Source of the DNA: Haliotis asinina | Taxonomy: Eukaryota > Mollusca > Gastropoda > Lepetellida > Haliotidae | Length of the DNA stretch: 64,000 bases | Assembly (NCBI RefSeq): GCF_037392515.1 | Contig: NC_090290.1 | Location: 37,702,753-37,766,752 of the forward strand | Direction: 5' to 3' | Part shown: positions 46,381 through 59,000 of the stretch, piece after piece | How the letters are laid out: each line of letters begins with the position of its first letter | How positions within the stretch are numbered: the stretch's first letter is position 1 | The notes under the pieces: generated by a model | Seen by the model: only the letters and a program-made list of their open reading frames with translations | Told to the model about the DNA's origin: nothing | The model's database searches: none | Translations under genes and position numbers: made by a program

Positions 46381-47746
46381 TTACTTACTTCTACGTTTAT
46401 TCACACAAACCCTCAGTCGTGCTTCTACTCTAAACGTGGGCTGTAGCTGGATTAACTATATTCCCTCAGTTAGTAGCAACTTTAGAAAATCCAGACAATA
46501 ATTAAAATAATAGAGTAGAAATCTAACGTCATTTCTTCTGCAGAGAAAGGTTTTGCATGCGAAATTAATAAAGGGTGATAAACACCCACTCATCAAAGAA
46601 CCGTAACATAACGAGAGCATCACAGTTGGTGTTGAAAAAGTAGCCTGAAAATCTTTTTTTAAGTCAGTACACTATAAAAACAATAACTAAAGGTATATGA
46701 CCACATAGGGTTCATAGGGACTTAAAGCACCCGTACTACCTGCATGGACCGTACCTTACATAGTCTCTGAAGGTGCTGACGAATATGACACATTCAGCCG
46801 TAGATAAAACGAACACATATGAACAATTTACGGTGCTTCAACCGCTTTGAAAATAGTGGGTTAGGCGGCTGACTTTGTGCGCTGGCGATTAGGTGCCTGA
46901 CTCTGAGGGTGCGGGTTCGAATCCCGACTGGGACTCAACCAAAACAGTACTAGAATTTGTACTTTACTGAGAAATTGAAATCTCAAATATGACATACGTT
47001 GCATTTGACCACTTTCTAGATGGCATCGTGTAATCATAATACAACACTTGCTATAAAAACGTTCAGTCATGCTAACTTTCTTGCATGGCATGGACGGCAA
47101 CTTGGCAAGATCAGATGGCGTTCTGATGGTAACTTCACGTTGAAGAGAACTCATGAAAAGCCACCTTAAACTTTTACCCCCCAAAAATGATTTTTTAGGT
47201 CTGAAATGTGTACGCCTCTCCCACTATACACTGTTGCAAAAGTCCTAGAACCGATGCATGGTACTTGGGATAGTTTATATCAAAGATATAGTTCAGAGCT
47301 AGTAATTCCAGAATGGCGGAAGTGGCACTACCCTCCCATCTGATCACTCCATCGCCAACAATAAACATGGCCTTCAGAACTTGCTTGTCCATGAATATGA
47401 CGAGTCGAGGAGTTCCATTTCATTTGTGTTCAGGTTATTTGACACCTCTGAGTCAGCAACATCCTACAACAGGTAGAAAGGACAAAGATAAGTCTCGTAG
47501 TTCTTGAATATTTCAGTCAAGCAAGGTAACCCACGTTTCAAGTCATCTCAATTCGTAATGGGTATCGGTGCAAGGGATATTGACAATTAAAGCGCTGAAA
47601 TAGCCTTAGTATGGGGATAGGGTGGGATATTTGGAAGTAAGTTAGATGCGGAAAATGGCATAACACTTCACCTACGGACTGGATAAGATATAAATGTGTG
47701 AGTGAGTTCAGTTTCACGCCGCACTCAGCAATATTCCAGCTATATG
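44357..47746 (+). repeat. Duplicated block R, left copy (3390 bp)
   Basis: Matches 49264-52653 with a constant offset of 4907 over everything compared, including unit-by-unit variants of the satellite and all overlapping frames. It includes satellite 44357-46380, a unique spacer, a family C SINE and the first 50 bp of a family A SINE, and ends at CAGCTATATG. Confidence 0.95.
46857..47050 (+). repeat. tRNA-derived SINE family C copy in block R
   Basis: GGCGGCTGACTTTGTGCGCT, GGCGATTAGGTGCCTGACTC, GTGCGGGTTCGAATCCCGAC, TGGGACTCAACCAAAACAGT. The body continues with ATTTGACCACTTTCTAGATGG, also present near 29210. Repeated at 51764-51957. Confidence 0.7.
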
Positions 47747-48906
47747 AGCACACCCATGCTCACTTCCTGTCGTTGAGTTAAAGCTTCTTTGTGAGCCACT
47801 GTCTTCATATTGTCGCTTATTTTCACCGATAACTGATACATTTTCCTTACGGATTTCGTGCACCGCTTATCATTTGTGTCAAAACGCCCAAGTAATTCGG
47901 ATGAAAGCCCAACAAATGGACTCTGTAGCCAATGTGTCAGAAACTTTCACCAATGGCAGAGTTATAAACAGTCTTGAGCAGTGGCCCATGTCGGATTGGG
48001 TTCAACATTAGTTTAATGGAAGTTAACAGTGTGGGGAGTTACCTATGACTCAACTTCCTGCGAGGTACAGCAAGTGTTGTGTTTACCAGCTTGAGGGCAT
48101 GAACTTTAGCACAGTCTGAAACTTTTGCCACAAGTTTTGTGACAGATTTTGATAGGTCTAGTACGCTAAGCTAATGCTAAAACATTGTCTTACAGCAAGC
48201 ATACCTTCTTGTTAAACTCCACAGACATCAATATCCTAGATATTATAGCTGTGTGAAGATGGTTTACAAATAATCAAGTCTAAACCAGACAATCCAGTGA
48301 TCAACAGTATGATCATCGATACATGGAGTTGATATACAATGGCAACTCAATCATGTTAAAACAATCTGAAAACCAATTCCAGCCTGGATCTTCAGGTGTA
48401 GAAATAATTTCTAATGCAAATGAAAAAAACCAACCAAGTTTGTGGTTGTAGAATCACATCTTTTGGTACAAAGAGGTTCTCTTTGAATTTGTGTCTTTGA
48501 GCATGTATGGTATGGCTACATTTGTACCATGTCCTGGCGGCAGTCTCCTTGATCTTACCTGTGGTGTATCTAATAATTACGCCATGGCTTCAAGGAACCT
48601 AAGACCGTGGCTATCTGATTGGCTCATTACAAGATAGCAAGCCATGCCAACAGCTCCATGTACATAAAAGTTTTAGCTTACCTGTCTCAGTCGAATGTAA
48701 ATCTGCTGAAAATAAACCTCAACAAAGTAACGTTTATAACTTTTTCATTTCCAAAAGAATTGTGTCTTCGATTGTCTCATCCCATTCCAATCTATAACTG
48801 TCAACTTCGTCCATTATTTGTGAAAATGTAATGTTGTCAGTGGTGTCCTTCCACTCTTGAGGGCGCGTTACGAGGCAGTTAAGTTATCCAATCACTTGAG
48901 GTTTGT

Positions 48907-49010
48907 CCAGATAGACTATGGGTGAGCTGGTGTTGATTGACAACTGAATATGTGCGCCCTCAACATATTCAACTGTCAATCAACCCCGGCTCGCCCATCA
49001 TCTATCTGGA
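48907..49010. repeat. 104-bp palindromic element in block S
   Basis: Left arm CCAGATAGACTATGGGTGAG CTGGTGTTGATTGACA; right arm TGTCAATCAACCCCGGCTCG CCCATCATCTATCTGG; centre ACTGAATATGTGCGCCCTC. A second identical-looking copy lies at 57418-57521. Confidence 0.88.
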
Positions 49011-49049
49011 TAGCGTAACTACTACATACTGTCAATGAGCTTCAGGAGA

Positions 49050-49263
49050 ATTAGACCCGTGAAGGTCCCGGGGTAGAATAGGCCTTCAGCAACCCATGCT
49101 TGCCATAAAAGGTGACTATGCTTGTCATAAGAGGCGACTAACGGGATCGGGTGGTCAGACTAGCTGACTTGGTTGACACATGTCATCGGTTCCCCATTGC
49201 GCAGATCGATGCTCATGTTGTTGATCACTGGATTGTCTGGTCCAGACTCGATTATTTACAGAC
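49050..49263 (+). repeat. SINE-like family A copy truncated by a duplication junction
   Basis: CCCGTGAAGGTCCCGGGGTA through GATTATTTACAGAC, then abruptly GCATGTTCTTAC of the satellite. The intact version at 57561-57835 continues to the ACTCACTCACTCAC tail. This is the left-hand side of the tandem junction. Confidence 0.93.
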
Positions 49264-52200
49264 GCATGTTCTTACTTCTTCATCTGGTCGAAGCATGATC
49301 TTACTTCTTCATCTGGTCGAAGTATGTTCTTACTTCTTCATCAGGTCGAAGTATGTTCTTACTTCTTCATCAGGTCGAAGCATGATCTTACTTCTTCATC
49401 AGGTCGAAGCATGATCTTACTTCTTCATCAGGTCGAAGCATGATCTTACTTCTTCATCAGGTCGAAGCATGATCTTACTTCTTCATCTGGTCGAAGAATG
49501 TTCTTACGTCTTCATCAGGTCGAAGCATGTTCTTACTTCTTCATCTGGTCGAAGTATGTTCTTACTTCCTCATCAGGTCGAAGTATGTTCTTACGTCTTC
49601 ATCAGGTCGAAGTATGTTCTTACTTCTTCATCTGGTCGAAGTATGTTCTTACTTCTTCATCAGGTCGAAGTATGTTCTTACTTCTTCATCTGGTCGAAGC
49701 ATGTTCTTACTTCTTCATCTGGTCGAAGCATGATCTTACTTCTTCATCAGGTCGAAGCATGATCTTACTTCTTCATCAGGTCGAAGCATGATCTTACTTC
49801 TTCATCAGGTCGAAGTATGTTCTTACGTCTTCATCAGGTCGAAGCATGTTCTTACTTCTTCATCTGGTCGAAGTATGTTCTTACTTCCTCATCAGGTCGA
49901 AGTATGTTCTTACTTCTTCATCAGGTCGAAGTATGTTCTTACGTCTTCATCTGGTCCAAGTATGTTCTTACTTCTTCATCAGGTCGAAGTATGTCCTTAC
50001 TTCTTCATCAGGTCGAAGTATGTTCTTACTTCTTCATCTGGTCGAAGTATGTCCTTACTTCTTCATCTGGTCGAAGTATGTTCTTACTTCTTCATCTGGT
50101 CGAAGTATGTCCTTACGTCTTCATCAGGTCGAAGTATGTTCTTACGTCTTCATCAGGTCGAAGTATGTTCTTACTTCTTCATCTGGTCGAAGTATGTCCT
50201 TACGTCTTCATCAGGTCGAAGTATGTCCTTACTTCTTCATCAGGTCGAAGTATGTTCTTACTTCTTCATCTGGTCGAAGTATGTCCTTACTTCTTCATCT
50301 GGACGAAGTATGTCCTTACTTCTTCATCTGGTCGAAGTATGTATGTCCTTACGTCTTCATCAGGTCGAAGTATGTCCTTACTTCTTCATCAGGTCGAAGT
50401 ATGTTCTTACTTCTTCATCTGGTCGAAGTATGTCCTTACTTCTTCATCAGGTCGAAGTATGTTCTTACTTCTTCATCTGGTCGAAGTATGTCCTTACGTC
50501 TTCATCAGGTCGAAGTATGTTCTTACGTCTTCATCAGGTCGAAGTATGTTCTTACTTCTTCATCTGGTCGAAGTATGTCCTTACGTCTTCATCAGGTCGA
50601 AGTATGTCCTTACTTCTTCATCAGGTCGAAGTATGTTCTTACTTCCTCATCAGGTCGAAGTATGTCCTTACTTCTTCATCTGGTCGAAGTATGTTCTTAC
50701 GTCTTCATCTGGTCGAAGTATGTCCTTACTTCTTCATCTGGTCGAAGTATGTCCTTACGTCTTCATCAGGTCGAAGTATGTCCTTACGTCTTCATCTGGT
50801 CCAAGTATGTTCTTACTTCTTCATCTGGTCGAAGTATGTCCTTACTTCTTCATCAGGTCGAAGTATGTTCTTACTTCTTCATCTGGTCGAAGTATGTCCT
50901 TACTTCTTCATCAGGTCGAAGTATGTTCTTACTTCTTCATCTGGTCGAAGTATGTTCTTACTTCTTCATCAGGTCGAAGTATGTTCTTACTTCTTCATCT
51001 GGTCGAAGTATGTTCTTACTTCTTCATCAGGTCGAAGTATGTTCTTACTTCTTCATCAGGTCGAAGTATGTTCTTACTTCTTCATCAGGTCGAAGTATGT
51101 TCTTACTTCTTCATCTGGTCGAAGTATGTCCTTACTTCTTCATCAGGTCGAAGTATGTTCTTACTTCTTCATCAGGTCGAAGTATGTTCTTACTTCTTCA
51201 TCTGGTCGAAGTATGTTCTTACTTCTTCATCAGGTCGAAGTATGTCCTTACTTCTTCATCTGGTCGAAGTATGTTCTTACTTCTTCATTACTTACTTCTA
51301 CGTTTATTCACACAAACCCTCAGTCGTGCTTCTACTCTAAACGTGGGCTGTAGCTGGATTAACTATATTCCCTCAGTTAGTAGCAACTTTAGAAAATCCA
51401 GACAATAATTAAAATAATAGAGTAGAAATCTAACGTCATTTCTTCTGCAGAGAAAGGTTTTGCATGCGAAATTAATAAAGGGTGATAAACACCCACTCAT
51501 CAAAGAACCGTAACATAACGAGAGCATCACAGTTGGTGTTGAAAAAGTAGCCTGAAAATCTTTTTTTAAGTCAGTACACTATAAAAACAATAACTAAAGG
51601 TATATGACCACATAGGGTTCATAGGGACTTAAAGCACCCGTACTACCTGCATGGACCGTACCTTACATAGTCTCTGAAGGTGCTGACGAATATGACACAT
51701 TCAGCCGTAGATAAAACGAACACATATGAACAATTTACGGTGCTTCAACCGCTTTGAAAATAGTGGGTTAGGCGGCTGACTTTGTGCGCTGGCGATTAGG
51801 TGCCTGACTCTGAGGGTGCGGGTTCGAATCCCGACTGGGACTCAACCAAAACAGTACTAGAATTTGTACTTTACTGAGAAATTGAAATCTCAAATATGAC
51901 ATACGTTGCATTTGACCACTTTCTAGATGGCATCGTGTAATCATAATACAACACTTGCTATAAAAACGTTCAGTCATGCTAACTTTCTTGCATGGCATGG
52001 ACGGCAACTTGGCAAGATCAGATGGCGTTCTGATGGTAACTTCACGTTGAAGAGAACTCATGAAAAGCCACCTTAAACTTTTACCCCCCAAAAATGATTT
52101 TTTAGGTCTGAAATGTGTACGCCTCTCCCACTATACACTGTTGCAAAAGTCCTAGAACCGATGCATGGTACTTGGGATAGTTTATATCAAAGATATAGTT

Positions 52201-52653
52201 CAGAGCTAGTAATTCCAGAATGGCGGAAGTGGCACTACCCTCCCATCTGATCACTCCATCGCCAACAATAAACATGGCCTTCAGAACTTGCTTGTCCATG
52301 AATATGACGAGTCGAGGAGTTCCATTTCATTTGTGTTCAGGTTATTTGACACCTCTGAGTCAGCAACATCCTACAACAGGTAGAAAGGACAAAGATAAGT
52401 CTCGTAGTTCTTGAATATTTCAGTCAAGCAAGGTAACCCACGTTTCAAGTCATCTCAATTCGTAATGGGTATCGGTGCAAGGGATATTGACAATTAAAGC
52501 GCTGAAATAGCCTTAGTATGGGGATAGGGTGGGATATTTGGAAGTAAGTTAGATGCGGAAAATGGCATAACACTTCACCTACGGACTGGATAAGATATAA
52601 ATGTGTGAGTGAGTTCAGTTTCACGCCGCACTCAGCAATATTCCAGCTATATG
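49264..52653 (+). repeat. Duplicated block R, right copy; satellite array 2 at 49264-51287
   Basis: Second copy of 44357-47746. The satellite begins mid-unit at GCATGTTC right after a cut SINE, so its left edge is a breakpoint, not an array origin. After the shared part the family A SINE continues complete to about 52866, whereas in the left copy it stops after ATATG. Confidence 0.95.
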
Positions 52654-52868
52654 GTTGCGATCTGTAAATAATCGAGTCTGGACCAGACAACCCTGTGATC
52701 AACAACATGAGCATCGATCTGCGCAATTGGGAACCGATGACATGTGTCAACCAAGTCAGCGAGCCTGACCACCGATCCTGTTAGTCGCTTCTTACGACAA
52801 GCATAGTCACCTTTCATGGCAAGCGTGGGTTGCTGAAGGCCAATTCTACCCCGGGACCTTCATGGGAC
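52604..52868 (-). repeat. SINE-like family A copy, nearly full length
   Basis: GTGAGTGAGTTCAGTTTCAC, GCCGCACTCAGCAATATTCC, ACAACATGAGCATCGATCTG, CAACCAAGTCAGCGAGCCTG, CCCCGGGACCTTCATGGG. Only its first 50 bp exist in the left duplicate (47697-47746). Confidence 0.93.
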
Positions 52869-53034
52869 GGATAAGATATAAGTAACTACTTAAATCAAAC
52901 ACTTGGATGAGTGTTCTGAAATGGTCACTACCATTTTTTCCTGACCGGTCAAATTTTGTTTCTTTGTCCAGGAGATGTATGACCTCCAGCATTGTTGATA
53001 CCTAACTTATTATACAAACGGGTATAAAACATCT

Positions 53035-53235
53035 TGTCGAATTTCATAGGGCATTATAACAGAGAACACTACAAGGTGCAAAGACAACACATCATATCTT
53101 AGGGCATTATAAATGAGAACACTACAAGGTGCAAAGACAACACGTCATATCATAGGGCATTATAACTGAGAACACTACAAGGTGCAAAGACAACACATCA
53201 TATCATAGGGCATTATAACTGAGAACACTACACTG
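53035..53235. repeat. 53-bp tandem repeat, ~3.5 copies
   Basis: Unit: GGGCATTATAACTGAGAACA, CTACAAGGTGCAAAGACAAC, ACATCATATCATA. Copies begin near 53049, 53102, 53155 and 53208; the last breaks after ACTACA. Confidence 0.92.
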
Positions 53236-53639
53236 TTCAAAATGAAATACCATAAACTGTTCGTGATTGAACACAAGAATTCAAAACTTAAAACTTAAAC
53301 ATCAACGACTATGGGTGTAAGTGTTTTGAACATGTGTGTTAATCAAGTAAACACCGTGTGTCCAGTGTTCTGTTGTTTTATAGAGCAGGGATGACACATC
53401 TTCCCTTTCTAAAAGAAGAACGAAAAATGTCTAATTTCAGATCATTTCTGCTTACAGAATTATCAAGGTGTGTTCAGTTGAACACAATACATGATACTGC
53501 ATATCGTTTTCAGAATTTTTATTAGACATGCCAGACTTCTAATATGAAAGTGAACGATGGATAGGTCAAAGATGGATAATTATAAAAATGAAAACAGTTG
53601 AAACTAAAAACAAAACTCACTGAAACAGGTGCTCCTTCC

Positions 53640-53720
53640 AGTGGCGCCATGTTTTGATATATGACTTTCAGGACGCGACCGACAAATCACGGAAGATGGC
53701 CGAGCGTGTTTCAAGTATTA
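53640..53720 (-). promoter_or_regulatory. Possible minus-strand promoter and short first exon
   Basis: On the minus strand a GCCATCTT YY1-type motif (53700-53690) lies just upstream of an ATG at about 53650. That ATG opens MAPLEGAPVS and runs into a gtgagt donor. The region has several CpGs and contrasts with the AT-rich surroundings. No downstream exon that continues this frame could be recognised, so it may be a promoter for an unknown gene or a non-coding RNA, or chance. The segment belongs to the 3.6 kb missing from the shortened left duplicate. Confidence 0.25.
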
Positions 53721-53854
53721 CAGACATTGTTTCCGATATGTTATTACCGCTACACTACCAATATCACTGCAATTGTTTCGCGAGTGGGCTGCGATTGTTT
53801 ACAATTTGCAAGTTGCAATTCCTTCAGATTTGCCGTAATTCCTTCCATTACTTA

Positions 53855-53871
53855 GGGGGGGGGGGGGGGGG
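53855..53871 (+). repeat. Poly-G run of 17
   Basis: Uninterrupted G17 between CTTA and CTCA, about 200 bp upstream (on the minus strand) of the putative promoter at 53.65 kb. Homopolymer length may be inaccurate. Confidence 0.9.
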
Positions 53872-55300
53872 CTCATTTTAGTTGTTATAAACCCACTGAC
53901 GCATGTAATTCTCAACGCCAAGTCACATAACTGCAGCAAAAAACACGATCACTGAGAGCATGTGCGGAGCGCGACGATCACGATTACTTCATCAAACATT
54001 TTTTGTAGATTCTCTAAGATTAGGGAAGGAAAAAAATGGAAAATGAGCCAAAATGAACACCAAACTCTAGTAAATGATTTTACTTTCCACTTCTTCCCAA
54101 ATAAATCTACATTGACACAATCCATATTTTTTCTGTCTTACAGATTGCTATAAATCATAACTCGCCGATAACTCTCTCAGTTTTACACCTACATATGTTA
54201 TAAATGACATGGGGATGCATTGATGCCTACACATGGATGCCCTATGCATAGTCAGAAATTATGGTTTAATTGTCACAAGAACTCGAGATCACTCACCTTG
54301 TTCCATATAACCATTATGTATAGCTCAACACCCTTGACCTGTGAGGTGTTGTTGTGACTTGAAATAATGACAGCTCTTACAGACAACTTTTTTTATTATC
54401 GAGAGATAAATTATGACAATTAAAATGCTCAATGGTAGAAGAATTATAAAGCCCCATACCAAATTGGAAACGGATGGCGCTTATAGTTTTAAAGTAAAGT
54501 AACCAAACACCGTCCTGAAACATTTTATGCCAGACTTTATAGGGTAATGTCCGAGTAACTGTTTATTCCTTTTGCAATAATGGAACCGAGGCCTATTATT
54601 TTTAAGGAATGGGTAGTTACAAAGATATTACCCAACTTAAATTACATTCAAAGTATTAGGAATATTTCTGTTATTAATAGCAAATGCCAAAATGACAAGA
54701 CGAAGTGCCTATATTGAAACTGTTACACATCACTCCATTCCTGAAAAGTTATGAAGCGAGCAGACAATGGAATGACGTCATGTAATTTGAAACTCCTCAT
54801 TGCCTCCATTTTGTTGGACGCTGTTAATTTACAGGCGCTTCGTTACATTTCTCCCACTCCAGTAATATATGTGTATCACAGAGTGCACTGAATTGCACCT
54901 TTTCCTGGCTACCTGTCATGTCGAACAGGTATATATTACTGGTGCTTCATTTAGTATAAACGCAGTGAGAGGCACAATGTAAAATGGTTTTATAACTGTT
55001 ATATTTCATTTAATTATTGATTTTTAAAGCTTACTATTGAAATCTAAACAAATATTGATATATTGTGATTGATATGTTTTGTAGATACATTTTAATGATT
55101 GGTAATTTACATTAGTAATTTAGGTTGGCTGTATCCTCAAGAAAGTGGGTTGATGCATTGTAAAATTACTGGGATAGTGTAAATCCAGCAAGGGTCCTTG
55201 CAGTTAGCAAAGGCACTGTTAGTCAACATAGTCCCCAGTATGGTGATATTATAGTATATTGTCTTAATAAAACAATTTTAGATTTACACGATAGACTGAA
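53872..55300. other. No coding exon seen upstream of ARPC2
   Basis: AT-rich. Notable sites are a palindromic TGACGTCA (CRE-type) near 54774 and a pair of inverted CCAGTAATATAT / ATATATTACTGG segments (about 54867-54944). Confidence 0.45.
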
Positions 55301-55301
55301 C

Positions 55302-55441
<140 letters not shown>

Positions 55442-55914
55442 TATTTTATATTGATGTAGGCAGTATTTTACTTGATCAAATGAGAAAAGCGCGGACACTG
55501 TACGTAGTTGGCCATATTAGTACCTTTATCTGCAGATGTAAGGGAAATTGCTCCGGGTTAGAACTGGATTTCAGCAACCTATGCGAAAGAGGGTAAGAGG
55601 CACCTAATGGGAGGTTTCTTTGAATATATCCTATGTGAAAAAAACTCATTTCACATCAGTTCACATTGACCGTAACCAGAGACCCCAGACCGGTATATTC
55701 TCTGCTGTAACATATCCCACGCATTGATTGATTAATAAGCATTACTCGGATTACATCATCAGTGACAAGTTATTGTAACTTTTAAAATAAACCTGAAATT
55801 TAATATTTCAATTTCTCTTGATAAATACTGTATACTTTCGAAACATACGAAATGCACAAGTGTATGTATGAGAAGGAAAGTTTCAGCGTGAGTTTCTCAT
55901 GGATCATGTGACAT

Positions 55915-56019
55915 GAAACAAGCCAATCAAACTCGCCGGTACTCCGCCATCTTTTATTGTCACTTCCTCTTTGGTGAGCACGAGCGAGGGTGGAAAGAAG
56001 TCCAACATCGTTAATTGCG
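55915..56019 (+). promoter_or_regulatory. ARPC2: ARPC2 proximal promoter and 5' UTR (candidate)
   Basis: Within about 100 bases before the ATG are a CCAAT box (in AAGCCAATCAAAC), a GCCATCTT YY1-type element and a CACTTCCTC ETS-type element, followed by a CpG-containing leader. This combination is usual for TATA-less housekeeping promoters. The transcription start is not visible; I infer it to be near 55.97-56.0 kb. Confidence 0.5.
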
Positions 56020-59000
56020 ATGATTTTACTCGAAATAAGCAATAGGATAGTCGAAGAGACTCTGACAACAAAATTCAGAAATGTTTTAGAAGGGTAAGTG
56101 TTTGTCAAAGCTTTAAAATTACCTGCAAGTCGTAGCCGGCGTGACCAGGTTCGGAGGCAGTGCCCGTTTATTCCACTTCCGCATGTCAGTTATTACTAAA
56201 CGCAAGGGTTTTCAACGTTTACGAGATCTTTAATAAGTTGTGTTTTCCTTAGGTGTTTTTACACCCATGCTCACTTCCTGTCGTTGAGTTAAAGCTTCTT
56301 TGTGAGCCACTGTCTTCATATTGTCGCTTATTTTCACCGATAACTGATACATTTTCCTTACGGATTTCGTGCACCGCTTATCATTTGTGTCAAAACGCCC
56401 AAGTAATTCGGATGAAAGCCCAACAAATGGACTCTGTAGCCAATGTGTCAGAAACTTTCACCAATGGCAGAGTTATAAACAGTCTTGAGCAGTGGCCCAT
56501 GTCGGATTGGGTTCAACATTAGTTTAATGGAAGTTAACAGTGTGGGGAGTTACCTATGACTCAACTTCCTGCGAGGTACAGCAAGTGTTGTGTTTACCAG
56601 CTTGAGGGCATGAACTTTAGCACAGTCTGAAACTTTTGCCACAAGTTTTGTGACAGATTTTGATAGGTCTAGTACGCTAAGCTAATGCTAAAACATTGTC
56701 TTACAGCAAGCATACCTTCTTGTTAAACTCCACAGACATCAATATCCTAGATATTATAGCTGTGTGAAGATGGTTTACAAATAATCAAGTCTAAACCAGA
56801 CAATCCAGTGATCAACAGTATGATCATCGATACATGGAGTTGATATACAATGGCAACTCAATCATGTTAAAACAATCTGAAAACCAATTCCAGCCTGGAT
56901 CTTCAGGTGTAGAAATAATTTCTAATGCAAATGAAAAAAACCAACCAAGTTTGTGGTTGTAGAATCACATCTTTTGGTACAAAGAGGTTCTCTTTGAATT
57001 TGTGTCTTTGAGCATGTATGGTATGGCTACATTTGTACCATGTCCTGGCGGCAGTCTCCTTGATCTTACCTGTGGTGTATCTAATAATTACGCCATGGCT
57101 TCAAGGAACCTAAGACCGTGGCTATCTGATTGGCTCATTACAAGATAGCAAGCCATGCCAACAGCTCCATGTACATAAAAGTTTTAGCTTACCTGTCTCA
57201 GTCGAATGTAAATCTGCTGAAAATAAACCTCAACAAAGTAACGTTTATAACTTTTTCATTTCCAAAAGAATTGTGTCTTCGATTGTCTCATCCCATTCCA
57301 ATCTATAACTGTCAACTTCGTCCATTATTTGTGAAAATGTAATGTTGTCAGTGGTGTCCTTCCACTCTTGAGGGCGCGTTACGAGGCAGTTAAGTTATCC
57401 AATCACTTGAGGTTTGTCCAGATAGACTATGGGTGAGCTGGTGTTGATTGACAACTGAATATGTGCGCCCTCAACATATTCAACTGTCAATCAACCCCGG
57501 CTCGCCCATCATCTATCTGGATAGCGTAACTACTACATACTGTCAATGAGCTTCAGGAGAATTAGACCCGTGAAGGTCCCGGGGTAGAATAGGCCTTCAG
57601 CAACCCATGCTTGCCATAAAAGGTGACTATGCTTGTCATAAGAGGCGACTAACGGGATCGGGTGGTCAGACTAGCTGACTTGGTTGACACATGTCATCGG
57701 TTCCCCATTGCGCAGATCGATGCTCATGTTGTTGATCACTGGATTGTCTGGTCCAGACTCGATTATTTACAGACCGTCGCCATATAGCTGGAATATTGCT
57801 AAGCGCGACGTAAAACTAAACTCACTCACTCACTCAGGTGAATTAACAGATTAAAAAATTATTTGTTTACTTTAATTCAGCTTGCATTACACATCTTTTC
57901 ACAATTATTTCAATGTGTGAAGCCCATGTCTGGTGTTCCCTGTCATGATAGTGCTGGAATATTGCTAAACGTGGTGTATAATCAGAAACAATACATCAAT
58001 TTTATTATGAATATAATTGATTTTGGTTTTGTTTTCAGAGGGAAGCCTGATGGAGTGGACATAACAGTAGCAGGTGTGTGTTTCAATGTCTCCTTGATTT
58101 ATGTGTCTGTATAACTCCATAATTAGTGGCTTTGGCCATGTTGCATAGACGTCTTGATTATGCATAACTAAAATAGGCAGATATACCAGCTGAATATGTA
58201 GGGGTTGAAGTAACTTTACAACTGCAAGGGTACTCTGGTACATTGGTACATGTAAAATTACTTGACATGGTCATTTTTTCACCATATCCATCGGTTTTCT
58301 TGTTCATTTTTTAAATAAGCAACATAACTAACATTGGAAAAGTAAGTGGACACCAACACAGCGTGATATAAAAATTTGCTTGCCCAGCAGACGAAAAAGC
58401 CACTGACAGAGTAGTAATATACATTGTAGTAAGTAGGGCAGCGCAATAAAACTGGTTTACCAGTATTTACATGAAATCGATACGTATAGAGATAACTTGA
58501 TCAAAAACTGGTTTTTCAGCATGCATTCAGAAAATTTTGGAAATCTTCAGAGATTTCCGTTTTTCACACCAGAAATCAAGTTAAGTTTGGTTTGAACTTG
58601 TGTTCTGTTTTGGATCTGAGTGTTATAAATGTTTACTCATTAATAATTAGTGATCTCTGAAATGTCCTGACCAGGTCAAGCTGCTGTCTAAGATCCCAGG
58701 AGAATCTAGTGTCCACTGTGTTGATGTTAAATTGTTTTTTTCCTTGCTTCCTTTGTTTTGACATGATTAGAAGTTTTTATTAAAGCATAATGAAGCATAG
58801 TCATTTTTGGTGTGTTTTTGCTTTGTAAATCAAGCATTAACTCTATTATACTAGAGTTTTTCTTTGTGGAATAATATTCTTGCAATATATTGTAATACAT
58901 ATCACAATATATGTTTTCGAATCGCAGTATGAAAATTCTCTTCAATACCCATATCTAGTAATAAGGGTTATTGAAAATGACAGCTGGAGTGATCAGGTGA

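Larger units (their letters stand above)
47750..49263 (+). repeat. Duplicated block S, left copy (1514 bp of ARPC2 intron 1)
   Basis: Matches 56261-57774 at a constant offset of 8511. It begins ACACCCATGCTCACTTCCTG and ends inside a family A SINE at ATTATTTACAGAC. Only AGC separates it from block R on the left, and it abuts the second satellite array directly on the right. The equivalent right-hand copy lies in ARPC2 intron 1. Confidence 0.95.

Noticed and set aside
44881..46501. Three overlapping plus-strand frames of 507-521 codons as a giant repetitive protein gene
   Set aside because: All are readings of the 29-bp satellite; every frame is equally open, there is no promoter or splice context, and the frames end as soon as the array ends.
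46861..47184. 107-codon minus-strand ORF (also at 51768-52091)
   Set aside because: Contains the reverse of a tRNA-derived SINE head (SRDSNPHPQSQ-like reading); its presence in both copies is due to the block duplication, not conservation.
53650..53650. MAPLEGAPVS exon as an alternative first exon of CROT
   Set aside because: It ends in phase 0, and joining it to the CROT acceptor at 31620 puts the start exon out of frame and gives an early stop.
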